Assembly (NCBI GenBank): GCA_035771175.1
Contig: CM069598.1
Location: 13,932,539 to 13,996,538 of the forward strand
Origin: Paratinospora sagittata
Taxonomy: Eukaryota; Streptophyta; Magnoliopsida; Ranunculales; Menispermaceae
Length of the DNA stretch: 64,000 nt
Direction: 5' to 3'
Each line of letters begins with the position of its first letter. Within the stretch, counting starts at the first letter, position 1. Shown piece after piece: positions 34,886 through 44,348 of this stretch. A program made the translations under genes and the position numbers. The notes beneath the pieces are model-generated. The model made no database searches. It was not told the DNA's origin and saw nothing but the letters and a program-made list of their open reading frames with translations.

Positions 34886-35263
34886 TCTATACTATATATA
34901 ATGAAGATACTTGAAAACTTTCCATAGCGAAGCTTTTTTCTACCTATAATATCCTTAAAAACTTTATCTTATTTTTATTTTTGAAAAAACTCATTTTATT
35001 GTTAACGGGGTTAAAATAATAATTTGACAATTAACTAGTTCTCAATTTTTTTTCTACACCCTACCTTTTAGGCATTTTTTAAAATTTTTTCTCAAATTAA
35101 CTATATTAAGTTCTAAGTTTTACTCTTAATCATTACTATTTATATTTTAAATAATTTTAGTCATTTTAATCATGTTAAAAGGCAAACATATCTAATTTTT
35201 CTTGTAAAAAATTATTTTGTTTAAGTATTTTCTAATGAAATCACATGCATTTACATGCACTAG
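34886..35263 (+). mobile_element. Possible small non-autonomous Helitron
   Basis: The 378-bp stretch begins TCTATACTATATATAATG, a typical plant Helitron 5' terminus. It ends with a short hairpin TGCAT-TTAC-ATGCA and CTAG, and sits between an A and a T as Helitrons do. The related flank at 58440-58460 reads TTATATAATAAATC without the insert. The hairpin is short and lies directly against CTAG rather than about 10 bases upstream, so this is tentative. Confidence 0.42.
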
Positions 35264-35774
35264 TATATATAATAAATCTTCTTTGAACATTTCGCCACAT
35301 GGCCATTTTAACGGTACCCACTAATATCTCATGTACTACAAATTAAGCATTAAAATAAGTAATTACTCATATTTGCTCTTTTTTCAATTTTACCCCCATT
35401 TTGTAATTATTTTTAAATTAGTTATTCGGCTGAAATTTTAATTTTAATAGTTAAATAACTTTCACACCCACCCCTCCTATTTTATTGCCTATATAGAAAT
35501 CTCTATTTTACTTATTTTTAAATTTAAGTTTTTCTCCTTTCTATTATTTTTTATTTTCAAACAAATTTTATTTTAATTAAAATTTTAAATTAAAAAGTCA
35601 CGTGCTCACATACAATAATCATAACTATAACTATATATATATATATATATTGGTTTATGACGTAGATGAAGAAGAGGTGCCGTAAACCATACGGTTTTGG
35701 TTTTTTCTTTCTTCACTTTTTGTATTTATTATTTATTGACTACTGCTACTTTGTGACAGCCAAGAATACATCGT

Positions 35775-35816
<42 letters not shown>

Positions 35817-36120
35817 GAAGAAGATCATTTTAAGGGAAAAGAGAGAAGTATTCTCCTTCATCCTACGCCTTAAACAATAGTTAATAATAAAAACAAGACT
35901 CGCCTAAAATCACCCATGTGAATCGTGAATTAAATAATTACTTATTTAACTATTATTTTTACTTGATTTTACTTGCTTCGACTAGCCTAAGCTTGGGTTT
36001 GACTAACTTATAGGCTAAATTGGCTCGATCCAATATTTTACTTTAACTTATAGGCTCGACTTGACCCTTGGGCCCAGTTTCAAAAGTTTATTTTATAATT
36101 TAAAATTAATTTATTTTTTA
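35264..36120. other. AT-rich spacer with poly(A) tract
   Basis: No gene. Segments at 35264-35640 and 35650-35930 correspond to 58447-58790 and 59237-59500, including TTTATGACGTAGATGAAGAA. A run of 33 A (35779-35811) replaces only nine A in the homologous site near 59365. Confidence 0.6.
35779..35811. repeat. Poly(A) homopolymer, 33 bases
   Basis: Uninterrupted A run followed by AGAGAAGAAG. Length may vary by slippage or assembly. Confidence 0.9.
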
Positions 36121-36174
36121 AAAAATAGATGAGAAATACCCTTGGGTAGCAACAAAATTAGCAGACGAAAGAGA
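36121..36174 (+). repeat. 54-bp duplicated piece of a kinase gene
   Basis: Nearly identical to 37491-37544. The translation YPWVATKLADER matches the kinase C-lobe text YFPTWASNKLAE. The two copies bracket the partial TAT element, like an oversized target duplication or filler DNA from break repair. Confidence 0.8.
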
Positions 36175-36180
36175 GGTGCA

Positions 36181-36239
36181 CAGAAAAAATACAAGAAGAT
36201 ATGAAACTGAAGTTGTAGATAATTTATTTTGCAATTCCA
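36181..36239 (+). repeat. Inverted repeat arm 1 (partner 37921-37979)
   Basis: Fifty-nine bases beginning CAGAAAAAATACAAGAAG are the reverse complement of 37921-37979 with one mismatch. The two arms enclose the TAT fragment and the kinase scrap. Confidence 0.9.
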
Positions 36240-36245
36240 TAAATC

Positions 36246-37478
36246 ATCAACTATGCTTGCGTACCACTGTTCATCTGTGCACCATGTCCAAGAGTCAATG
36301 TATTATACCGTTACTCTGCTGAACCAGCAATCAACATAGTTAGTCAGATTCAGTCTTATTCTTAGTAATTTTAAATAGTGAACATGAGGCAGCTTGATGC
36401 TTCAGAAGACTTAGTATTTAAGCAGGTCTATTGTGATCCCACCCTTAGCCTGGAGATTGGACCGGTTGGCTTTATTGAGAGCTGTTCACTCAGTAAAGGT
36501 AAATGCTAGACATCCAAATGAGGCACACAGATCAGTAAACAACATTACAGGTTACAGCTCAGCACGTTCCCTTCAATCTATTATTATTTGGTGTTGGTCA
36601 AATCTTTCATCCACATTTGGCATCGTCTGCGGGGACAGCATTCTGAGTCAAGTTTAACTCAGTAGCCATGAGTCAAGAGGCAGAAATTTCGGTTGAACTG
36701 GAACAAGCGGCAACCTCGAAAATACCTAAGGCTAAAAAAGGAAGATCTCCCAAGCCAAAGGAGAAAGGTTATGCTCAAAAGCACCGAATGAATGAGATCG
36801 AGAAAAATATTGAGAAAATGTCCCGGGTCGTTCTCGAGCAACAACAGATGATGGAGGGGATGCTTCCCTTCCTACCTTCATCTGACTCCCAACTTCGAAA
36901 AGAGGAAGAAAGCACAAGCTCAAAGCGAAGGCCAATCTGGGTCAAGCCCATACCGAGCTCCCATCCTAAGTTTCTCTTGGCCGAGGACCTACGTCATTCC
37001 TTGGATGCCAAAAAGAGTCGCAGCTCAACATCCTCCCATCCAAGGTTGGTACCAACCGAGGCAGATAAGACGAGGGAAGCCCTATCCAAGTTAGTACCTG
37101 AAAAGAGGGTTGATGCCACAAAAACTTCTGCCAAAATGGACCATTCAAGGCAAACTAGTGAGACTAGCCGGGTCAGATCAGAGTCCAGAAAAACCTTTAA
37201 GTATGAACATGCTGAATTGATTAGATCTAGCGAAGATAATGCCCCAAAACACTATCGGGAATATAAAGAGCTTCCATCCCCATTCGTCAACGAGATTCTC
37301 CAGACCTCGCTGCCCAGGAGCTTTAAGACAACGGAGGTGAAAAAGTATGATGGAGAAGGAGACCCCCGACATCAAGTCAACAAGTATAAGGGCTAAATGG
37401 AGTTTAAAAGCTATGATGACGCCACCATGTGTAAGGGCTTCGGAATCACTCTTAGTCGACCAACTCAGAAATGGTACA
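36246..37478 (+). mobile_element. Partial TAT-type gypsy copy 1 (LTR 3' part and gag start)
   Basis: Aligns with 38575-39811. The LTR part ends ATCCACA at 36615 and is followed by TTTGGCATCGTCTGCGGGGA, the position and style of a TAT-element primer site. It then has a short leader and gag from ATG 36668. It breaks off within gag at 37478 (AAATGGTACACC), where copy 2 continues. No target duplication of normal size. Confidence 0.82.
36668..37478 (+). pseudogene. TAT gag N-terminal fragment
   Basis: Starts MSQEAEISVELEQ, rich in Lys/Ser/Arg, with a predicted coiled stretch (IEKNIEKMSRVVLEQQQMM). It then carries the conserved gag entry LPSPFVNEIL...LPRSFKTTEVKKYDGEGDP. A TAA at 37394-37396 interrupts; gag homology continues MEFKSYDDATMCKGF to the breakpoint at 37478. 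Confidence 0.8.
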
Positions 37479-37490
37479 CCAAACAAAATT

Positions 37491-37717
37491 AAAAATAGAT
37501 GAGAAATACCCCTGGGTAGCAACAAAATTAGCAGACGAAAGAGATGTGATTTCATTGGTGGATCTAAGAAGAAGAGGCTTTTAGGCCAACTATGGGTCAA
37601 GTAGTTCAGATTCTTGAAGGGTTGCTAGAGGTGACTCCTCCTCCACTACTAACTTATCTTCAAGCTTTTGTGGATAATGAGGAACTCGTAAATTTATTCT
37701 CTAAATCTGCAACCTAA
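37491..37717 (+). pseudogene. Kinase scrap, copy C (C-terminal end)
   Basis: The frame begins with YPWVATKLADERDVISLVD, then an internal deletion removes the segment corresponding to the NRLGGNANVEELTRAFKVAG stretch. It resumes in another frame as RPTMGQVVQILEGLLEVTP and ends LVNLFSKSAT with a TAA at 37715-37717. The closest text is the C-terminus of copies B and D, but it is more diverged, so it is an older paralogue. Its 3' flank (37718-37860) resembles 33325-33460. Confidence 0.85.
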
Positions 37718-37920
37718 CTGAAGATCACTTGCCATTCTAACTGGAAAACCTCGTAGCAATTAAGATGTAGCTATAGTTTCTTAAATTTCTTATTATATGA
37801 GATGCATGAGCTGATGTATGTGACAATGTATTTGTATTTTAATTTTTTTGCCCTTTTTCTTAATAGTTAGAAGAAACTATAATTATGATCTTGCACACTA
37901 CCCTTGAGTTTCAGAGGCAT

Positions 37921-37979
37921 TGGAATTGCAAAATAAATTATCTACAACTTCAGTTCCATATCTTCTTGTATTTTTTCTG
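37921..37979 (-). repeat. Inverted repeat arm 2 (partner 36181-36239)
   Basis: Reverse complement of 36181-36239 with a single mismatch; ends TTTTTTCTG immediately before the flank of the solo copia LTR. Confidence 0.9.
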
Positions 37980-37988
37980 GATCATAAG

Positions 37989-38382
37989 TGTTGGGCCCAT
38001 TTCACAACAACCACAACCAAAACGGTAGATGGTTTGTTCACCCATTATAAATAAAATAATATAAAATAAAATAAAATATTATTTTTAAATAATATTTTAT
38101 TCATAATCTTCTCCTATAAATAAGGGCTAAGAATTCAATTCAATTTATTCAGATCTGATTAATCATAAGTATATTCGAGTTTTCAAGTGAGAGAGAGTCT
38201 CATTGTTCTCTTCTTGAAAGAAAAGAGAGAAACTGTAATCTCTAGTTTATAGTGAAGATTCTATACTCTGCCCGTGGACGTATGTCTCAGAACAGAACTA
38301 CGTAAATCTTCTTTCTCTCTACTTTTTACAGTTACTGTCTTCATTTTACAAGTTAGTAGTGCAATAATGTATACATTTCCCA
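37989..38382 (+). mobile_element. Solo LTR of a Ty1/copia element
   Basis: 394 bp starting TGTTGGGCCC and ending TTTCCCA, flanked by the perfect 5-bp duplication ATAAG (37984-37988 and 38383-38387). It contains a TATA box (CCTATAAATAAG), a Gly/Ser-independent transcript-start region with GAGAGAGAGTC, and CCGTGGACGTA followed by CTACGTAAATC, a signature seen in copia LTRs. No internal region remains, as expected after LTR-LTR recombination. Confidence 0.88.
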
Positions 38383-38996
38383 ATAAGTAGTGTCAGAACC
38401 GTTAGGAAATTCTCAATATGCTTTGTGGTTGCGGCCTTGGCTGATCTTCCACATTAGAAAAGTCTTTCACCTATACACGTATATGATATTATTCACGTAT
38501 ATGACACTATTCATGTATACAAAACTATTCATATATATAATACTATTCACAAGATAGAGTGGGAATCAACGCGTATCAACTATTCTCGCATACCACTGTT
38601 CATCTGTGCATCATGTCCAGGAGTCAATGCATTATATCGTTACTCTGTTGAACCAGCAATCAACATAGTTTGTCAGATTCAGTTTTATCCCTAGTAACTT
38701 TAAATAGTGAACAGGAGGCAGCTTGCTGCTTCAGAAGACTTAGTATTTAAGCAGGTCCATTGTGATCCCACCCTCACTCTGGGGATTGGACTATTTGGCT
38801 TTATTGAGAACTGTTCACTCAGTAAAGGTAAATGCTAAATATCCAAATGAGGCACACAGAACAATAAACAACATTACAGGTTCCAGCTCAGCACGTCCCC
38901 TTCAATCTATTATTATTTGGCGTTGGTCAAATCTTTCATCCACATTTGGCGTCGTCTGCGGGGACGACATTCTGAGTCAAGTTTAACTCAGTAGCC

Positions 38997-40513
38997 ATGA
39001 GTCAAGAGGCATAAATTTCGGTTGAACTGGAACAAGCGGCAACCTCGAAAATACCTAAGGCTTAAAAAGGAAGACCTCCCAAGCCAAAGGAGAAAGGTTA
39101 TGCTCAAAAGTATCGAATGAATGAGATCGAGAAAAATCTTGAGAAAATGTCCAGGGTCGTTCTCGAGCAACAACAGATGATGGAGGAGATGGTTCCCTTC
39201 CTACCTTCATCTGACTCCCCAACTTCGAAAAGAGGAAAGAAGCACAAGCTCAAAGCGAAAGCCAATCTGGGTCAAGCCCATACCGAGCTCCCATCCTAAG
39301 TTTCTCTTGGCCGAGGACCTACGTCATTCCTTGGATGCCAAAAAGAGTCGCAGCTCAACATCCTCCCATCCAAGGTTGGTACCAACCGAGGCAGATAAGA
39401 CGAGGGAAGCCCTATCCAAGTTAGTACCTGAAAAGAGGGTTGATGCCACAAAAACTTCTGCCAAAATGGACCATTCAAGGCAAACTAGTGAGACTAGCCG
39501 GGTCAGATCAGAGTCCAGAAAAACCTTTAAGTATGAACATGCTGAATTGATTAGATCTAGCGAAGATAATGCCCCAAAACACTATCGGGAATATAAAGAG
39601 CTTCCATCCCCATTCGTCAACGAGATTCTCCAGACCTCGCTGCCCAGGAGCTTTAAGACAACGGAGGTGAAAAAGTATGATGGAGAAGGAGACCCCCGAC
39701 ATCAAGTCAACAAGTATAAGGGCTAGATGGAGTTTAAAAGCTATGATGACGCCACCATGTGTAAGGGCTTCGGAATCACTCTTAGTCGACCAACTCAGAA
39801 ATGGTACACCAACCTGAAAACTGGCTCCATTTACTTGTTCGGCCACTTGGCACTCGAGTTCATCCACCACTGCTGGAAGGAGAGAATCAAGCCAGTAAAC
39901 AACCTACTCGTCATCAAGCAGAAGCCAAGTAAGAGCTTAAACAACTATCTAGAGCAGTTCTGTCACACCCTGGGTTGCACAGCGTGCCCCCTACCCAGGT
40001 GTGGGCGCACCCCCTCGGGGCGAACGCCAGCCATTATGGATCCATAATATTGTCCCATCTAGCTCAGTGGCTACTCAATGAGCGAAATCTAACTTCTTAA
40101 GGGAGGTTGCGAGTTCGATCTTGGGGGAGGCCCTACATTATTCATGAATAGTGGCAGACAAATGATCCCGGGTACAAGAGACGTCCTTCTGTGGCGGTGG
40201 CTGTACCGGGATGGGACAATATTATGGATCCATAATGGTTGGCATTCGCCCCGATGGGGTGCGCCCACACCTGGGTAGGGGCACCCTGTGCAACCCAGGG
40301 TGTGACAAGTTCGACGTGGATAAAGTCTTGGTGGATGACTACGACGACAAGACCATAGTAACAGCCTTCATAGCAGGACTGAGGGTAGGAAGATTTCATT
40401 ACTCCCTTGGAAAGAAGAAGCCTCACACCTATAAGGAGGTACTTCATCGAGCTGAGAAGTTCATCAACACAAATGAACAAAACGAAGCAAAACGAGGAGA
40501 AGAAAACTTCTAG
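38997..40513 (+). pseudogene. TAT gag (interrupted)
   Basis: ATG 38997 (MSQEA) is followed by a TAA at the sixth codon and more stops near 39063 and 39297. The conserved gag core runs LPSPFVNEIL, YDGEGDP, a TAG at 39724-39726, then TLSRPTQKWYTNLK and FGHLALEFIHHCW to the insertion at 39961. It resumes at 40308 in frame with DDYDDKTIVTAFIAGLRVGRF, the usual gag end, and stops at 40511-40513. The palindromic insertion plus one target duplication exactly accounts for the interruption. Confidence 0.85.
39961..40307. mobile_element. 347-bp palindromic element with tRNA-like core
   Basis: Begins TGTCACACCCTGGG and ends CCCAGGGTGTGACA. Left arm 39961-40059 and right arm 40210-40307 are inverted copies with few mismatches. 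The 5-bp duplication AGTTC flanks it (39956-39960 and 40308-40312). The 150-bp centre has a Pol III-like A box (TAGCTCAGTGGCT, 40060-40072) and B box (GAGTTCGATC, 40111-40120), followed by GGGGGAGGCCCT. There is no coding capacity. TG...CA ends with a 5-bp duplication look like integrase insertion, while the inverted arms look like a foldback element; the class is unresolved. Confidence 0.85.
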
Positions 40514-41099
40514 AAAAGCTCAAAGAAGGAGGCCAAGAGAAAGAGGGAGGAAACTGAGAAACCCAAAGAAGACAATAAGGGTGGGAAAGAGTCGAACTAT
40601 ACGAACTATGACCAACGGGATCAAAGGAGTAATAAGGTACCCTAGACTGTTCACTCTATATGCACACCCCTGAACTTATCTCGGGAACAGATCCTTATGG
40701 AGATCCAGAACAAATACTATGTCCGGTGGCCGAAGAAGATACAAAAGCTGACAGAGCAAAGATATAGGAAGAAATATTGCAGGTATCGCCAAGACCACGA
40801 TCAGTGCTATGACCTGAAGGAAGAAATTGAGTCCTTTATTCGTAATGGCCACTTGAGGGAGTTGGTCAAAAACTCAGAGCAGAGAAGAGGTCCAGCTCCA
40901 GAGTAGGACAGAGTTGAAGCAGTTTGGGAAATTTGAACCATCTTCGGAGGTGACCAGGTTGGTACCTCCAACAGAACCCTAAAAGCATATGTTCGAGAGG
41001 CCCAGTCTGAAGTGATGAACTTGGGCTATCGACCTGAGAAGCAAAAGTGTGTGGATTTTGCGAGCACGTTCACAGAGGAAGAAGCATGGGATATCCTCT
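40514..41099 (+). pseudogene. TAT gag-protease linker region (degenerate)
   Basis: Frames of low quality (40697-40906: YRKKYCRYRQDHDQCYDLKEEIE) correspond to the linker and zinc-binding-like part after gag in TAT elements, where C-x-x-H type pairing with Asp-rich text is common. Stops are present and no independent gene is seen. Confidence 0.55.
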
Positions 41100-41771
41100 G
41101 ACACCCTAGTAGTTGCGATGGCAGTGGCCAACTACAAAGTACATCGAATGTTGGTCGATAATGGCAGCTCGACCTACATTCTTTACTAGTTAGCCTTCGA
41201 GAAGTTAGGATTAAAGAAGGAGCAGCTCAGCTTGGTAAATGTGCCTCTGATCGGATTCACGGGAGACAGAGTTATGGCCAAGGGAAAGATCACCTTACCA
41301 ATCACAACAGGAGATGCAGAGCACAAAATAACAATCATGGCCATATTCCTGGTAGTAAAATGACCTACTGCGTACAATGCCATTATTGGACGACCCCTCC
41401 TCAATAACCTCCGAACTGTGGTGTCAACCTATCATTTAGCACTTAAGTTTCGAGCGGAGCGAGGAGTCGGTGTCGTACAGTGTAATCAGGAAGAGTCTAA
41501 AGATTGTTATGCGACGATGATGAAGAAGAAGGTTACAACTACAGAGTTCCCCATAATCACAGAAGAACACCTGATGTAGACCAAAATTTCGATTAGCTCG
41601 GGCCTCGATCCGCGGGAAATGACAACCAAATTAGAGGCTCAGGAAGATTGGTCAGAAGTACAGATCGTCGATGGCCCAACTGAGACTGTAAAGGTCGGAA
41701 CGTCGCTGAGCTCAGAAGTTACCAAGCAGCTGGTCGACGTGCTGCGGGATCACAAAGACGTTTTTGCCTGG
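41100..41771 (+). pseudogene. TAT protease region
   Basis: The translation contains the aspartic protease site LVDNGSSTYILY (D-N-G, as often in TAT elements), a TAG, then LIGFTGDRVMAKGKI and AYNAIIGRPLLNNL, and the conserved run-up to RT ending KDVFAW. TGA/TAG codons occur near 41101, 41189 and 41360. The last 155 bp match the start of the TAT pol fragment at 21818-21975. Confidence 0.8.
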
Positions 41772-42816
41772 TACCTTGCCTCGAAATTATAAAGGACAAG
41801 ATGCTATTCTGATTATCATTGACAGACTTACAAAATCTGCACACTTCTTGCCAATAAAGTTCATGGATAACCCCGCCAAGCTTGCCAAACTATATGAAAG
41901 AGAGATCGTACACCTCCATGGCATACCACTCACCATCGTTTTTGATCGAGACCCTCGATTCACATCAAAGTTTTGCCAAAGCTTCTAGAGTAGAATGAGC
42001 TCTAAGATCACCATGAGCACAACCTTTCACCCTCAGACTGATGGGCAGTCAGAGCGTCTTATCCAAATCTTGGAAGACATGTTACGGTGTTACATTTTGG
42101 ACTTTCATGACGGATGGGCAAAATACTTACATTTAGCTGAGTTTGCATACAACAATAGCTACCAAACTAGTATCGACATGGCACCGTATGAGGCTCTCTA
42201 TGGTCGCCCTTGCAGATCTTTGGTATGCTGGTTAGATATGGCAGATCGACAGCAGTTGGGCCCTAAACTAGTTCAAGAGACTTCTAAGAAGATCACACTA
42301 GTAAAGGAGCGACTTCGTGTTGCACAAAGTTGACATAAGAGCTATGCTGACAAGCGAAGGCAGCATCTAGAATTTGATAAAGGGGACTTGGTTTTTCTAA
42401 AAGTTCAGCCCACAAGAGGTGTCAAATGCTTTGGGATCAAAGGAAAGCTCTCCCCACGGTATATCGATCCATTTCATATCATTGAACGTATTGGCAAACT
42501 TGCTTATCGTCTGTCCCTTCCATTGTTCATGTCTAAGGTTCATGACGTCTTTCACGTATCCATGCTTCGAAAGTATCGTCCTGATCCTTCGCATATCATC
42601 CCTCTGGTCGAAGTTCGGGTTGAAAAAGGGAATAGGTATCAGGAGAGAGCGATCCAGATTTTGGATAGAAAAACTCAAGAACTAAGGCGACGTAGCATAC
42701 CACTTGTGGTGCTCTGGGGATCACCACGGAGTAGAGGAAGCAACATAGAAACTAGAAACAACAATTGAACATAAATACCCTAAATTGTTTTCTAGTAATA
42801 ACTAATGATGTGATAC
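41772..42816 (+). pseudogene. Chromovirus-type integrase C-terminal part
   Basis: Joined directly to the TAT protease/RT boundary, this starts in the integrase core ([26 protein letters not shown]), with a TAG at 41986-41988. It continues [26 protein letters not shown] and [11 protein letters not shown], a TGA near 42331, then GIKGKLSPRYIDPFHII and [19 protein letters not shown] frameshift near 42705 and a TAG hide the end, which reads HHGVEEAT and HKYPKLF in another frame. The 5' two-thirds of this element are missing. Confidence 0.88.
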
Positions 42817-43395
42817 ATTGTACTATTTCACTTATCAATAAAATGATGGAACTTTGTTTCCAAATATCTTAATACATCGTTTCACTTGAATAACTATGCA
42901 GATGTATTAAAATAATATCGTTGGATATAGTGATACACACACGCAATGGCCTCCTTAGCAACATGCGGCGACTCATCCAGGATCTAAGTCAAGTCACAAC
43001 TACTTTGCATCACCAACTCCATCGCTACACAGACAGCGATCTTTATCGACAGATCGTGCATGACTTTTTCATAACAATTTTACCCACAACAATCCCGTGC
43101 CCTCAACTTGGCAGGATCTTCTACCAAAATTGCTAGGTAGCCGAATTCGAGCAACAACACGAAAAAGCATCCCACCGCTCAACCTACCTTCCCTTAAACG
43201 ATGCAACCAGCAAAACCCTACACCACCATCTGTTAAGCAAAGGTTGGAACCTTCTGAGAGGGAATCCGACTTCATTTGCTCTCCATGGTTTCATGATGCT
43301 GAGGATTCCACCGGCCACAGTGCCATTCAGGGACCTTATAGGCACTACCCTGAGCTAGCAAACAATGACGACGACGGTGCTCTCCATGGTAGAGT
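42817..43395 (+). other. Region between chromovirus pol and its 3' LTR
   Basis: Likely 3' untranslated DNA of the truncated gypsy. Two overlapping frames are open (42921-43136 and 43097-43399), the second Pro/Ser/Arg-rich with PWFHDAEDST and a run of Asp near its end. I recognise no family, and the frame runs into the LTR, so a real gene is doubtful. Confidence 0.4.
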
Positions 43396-43844
43396 GTAAT
43401 ACCCTAGGTTTGCGCAAAAAAAAAATATTTGCGCCCGAAACCCGAACCTTCAGGCGCATGCCCGAACCTTCAGGCGCAACGCCCTAAAGGAACCCTTCCC
43501 CCTCCTCTTTTCTCACACCAAAATCACTTCTCCTTGTGATTTTCTTTCTCTCTTCCACTCATTTTGAGTTTTTTTCTTCTCTTTTGAGACTCTCTGTGCG
43601 GTGCAACATTGTTCTGCTGGGCGGAAGGCGCCAGTTCTCAAAGGAGTTTATATCTGAAGGTGGGGAACGAAACATAGGTTTGCGTGTCTTATAACTTTTA
43701 TTAAAGTTTACATTCATTTATCATTATGTCTACTATTCATTTACACTGCATTATTACGTATAATGTTTATATTTGTCATACTTATGCCTGTATATTTGGA
43801 GTTCACATATTACACTGTTGTTATGCCGGATTAGTGGTCAATCT

Positions 43845-43977
43845 GGCTCAACCAGACTCAGTCTTGTCCTCAGTAACTTTAAATAGTGAACGAGAGGCAA
43901 CGTGTTGATCTAGATAATTGGTATTTAAGTAGACCTCGTGTCTCACCTCTCAGCTAGAGACTGATCTGGTTGGTCTT
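43845..43977 (+). repeat. Segment related to the TAT LTR
   Basis: CAGTCTTGTCCTCAGTAAC and TTTAAATAGTGAAC..AGGCA match 36355-36480 and 38680-38810 of the TAT copies. Homology carries on at 46273 (TCTTATTTGAAAG, then AGTAATACTAAATG against AGTAAAGGTAAATG), so one sequence was split by the insertion 43978-46272. Confidence 0.65.
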
Positions 43978-44348
43978 TGTCAGGACTTCGTATACATAAT
44001 ATTGTCATATCGTCATGTAGCAACCCAACCGCAGTTGGTCTACATCGAAACGATTATTTGTCCCCCTGCACACCGCAGCACACAGGGAGGGCCTCCCCCG
44101 GTTCGAACCCAGGACCTCCCCGTCAGGGAGTCCTCCGTCGCAACCCAGTGGCCACTGAACCATCCGCTCAGTGGTCACTGGGTTGCGACGGAGGACTCCC
44201 TGAGGGGGAGGTCCTGGGTTCGAACCGGGGGAGGCCCTCCCTGTGCGCTGCGGTGTGCAGGGGGACAAATAATCGTTTCGATGTAAACCAGCTGCGGTTG
44301 GGTTGCTACATGGCGATATGACAATATTATGTATACGAAGTCCTGACA
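43978..44348. repeat. 371-bp near-perfect palindrome with tRNA-like boxes
   Basis: Starts TGTCAGGACTTCGTATAC and ends GTATACGAAGTCCTGACA; the centre is at about 44157-44168 with almost no spacer. Both arms carry a perfect B-box-like GGTTCGAACC (about 44100 and 44217), and GCTCAGTGG, an A-box-like sequence, lies at 44166-44174. Because of the symmetry, both strands show the same open frame (43977-44321 + and 44005-44412 -), which is not a gene. Confidence 0.9.

Larger units (their letters stand above)
38575..41771 (+). mobile_element. TAT-type gypsy copy 2 (LTR 3' part, gag, protease), 3' truncated
   Basis: LTR 3' part, primer-site region (TTTGGCGTCGTCTGCGGGGA at about 38945), gag and protease in order. 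It breaks off at 41771 just after DVFAW, the start of RT, where chromovirus integrase begins. A 347-bp palindromic element is inserted in gag. Between 38388 and 38575 there is a non-coding patch with degenerate TATTCACGTATATGA repeats. Confidence 0.85.

Noticed and set aside
40060..40125. tRNA gene
   Set aside because: A- and B-box-like sequences are present but no cloverleaf with acceptor stem can be formed; it is tRNA-derived repeat DNA.
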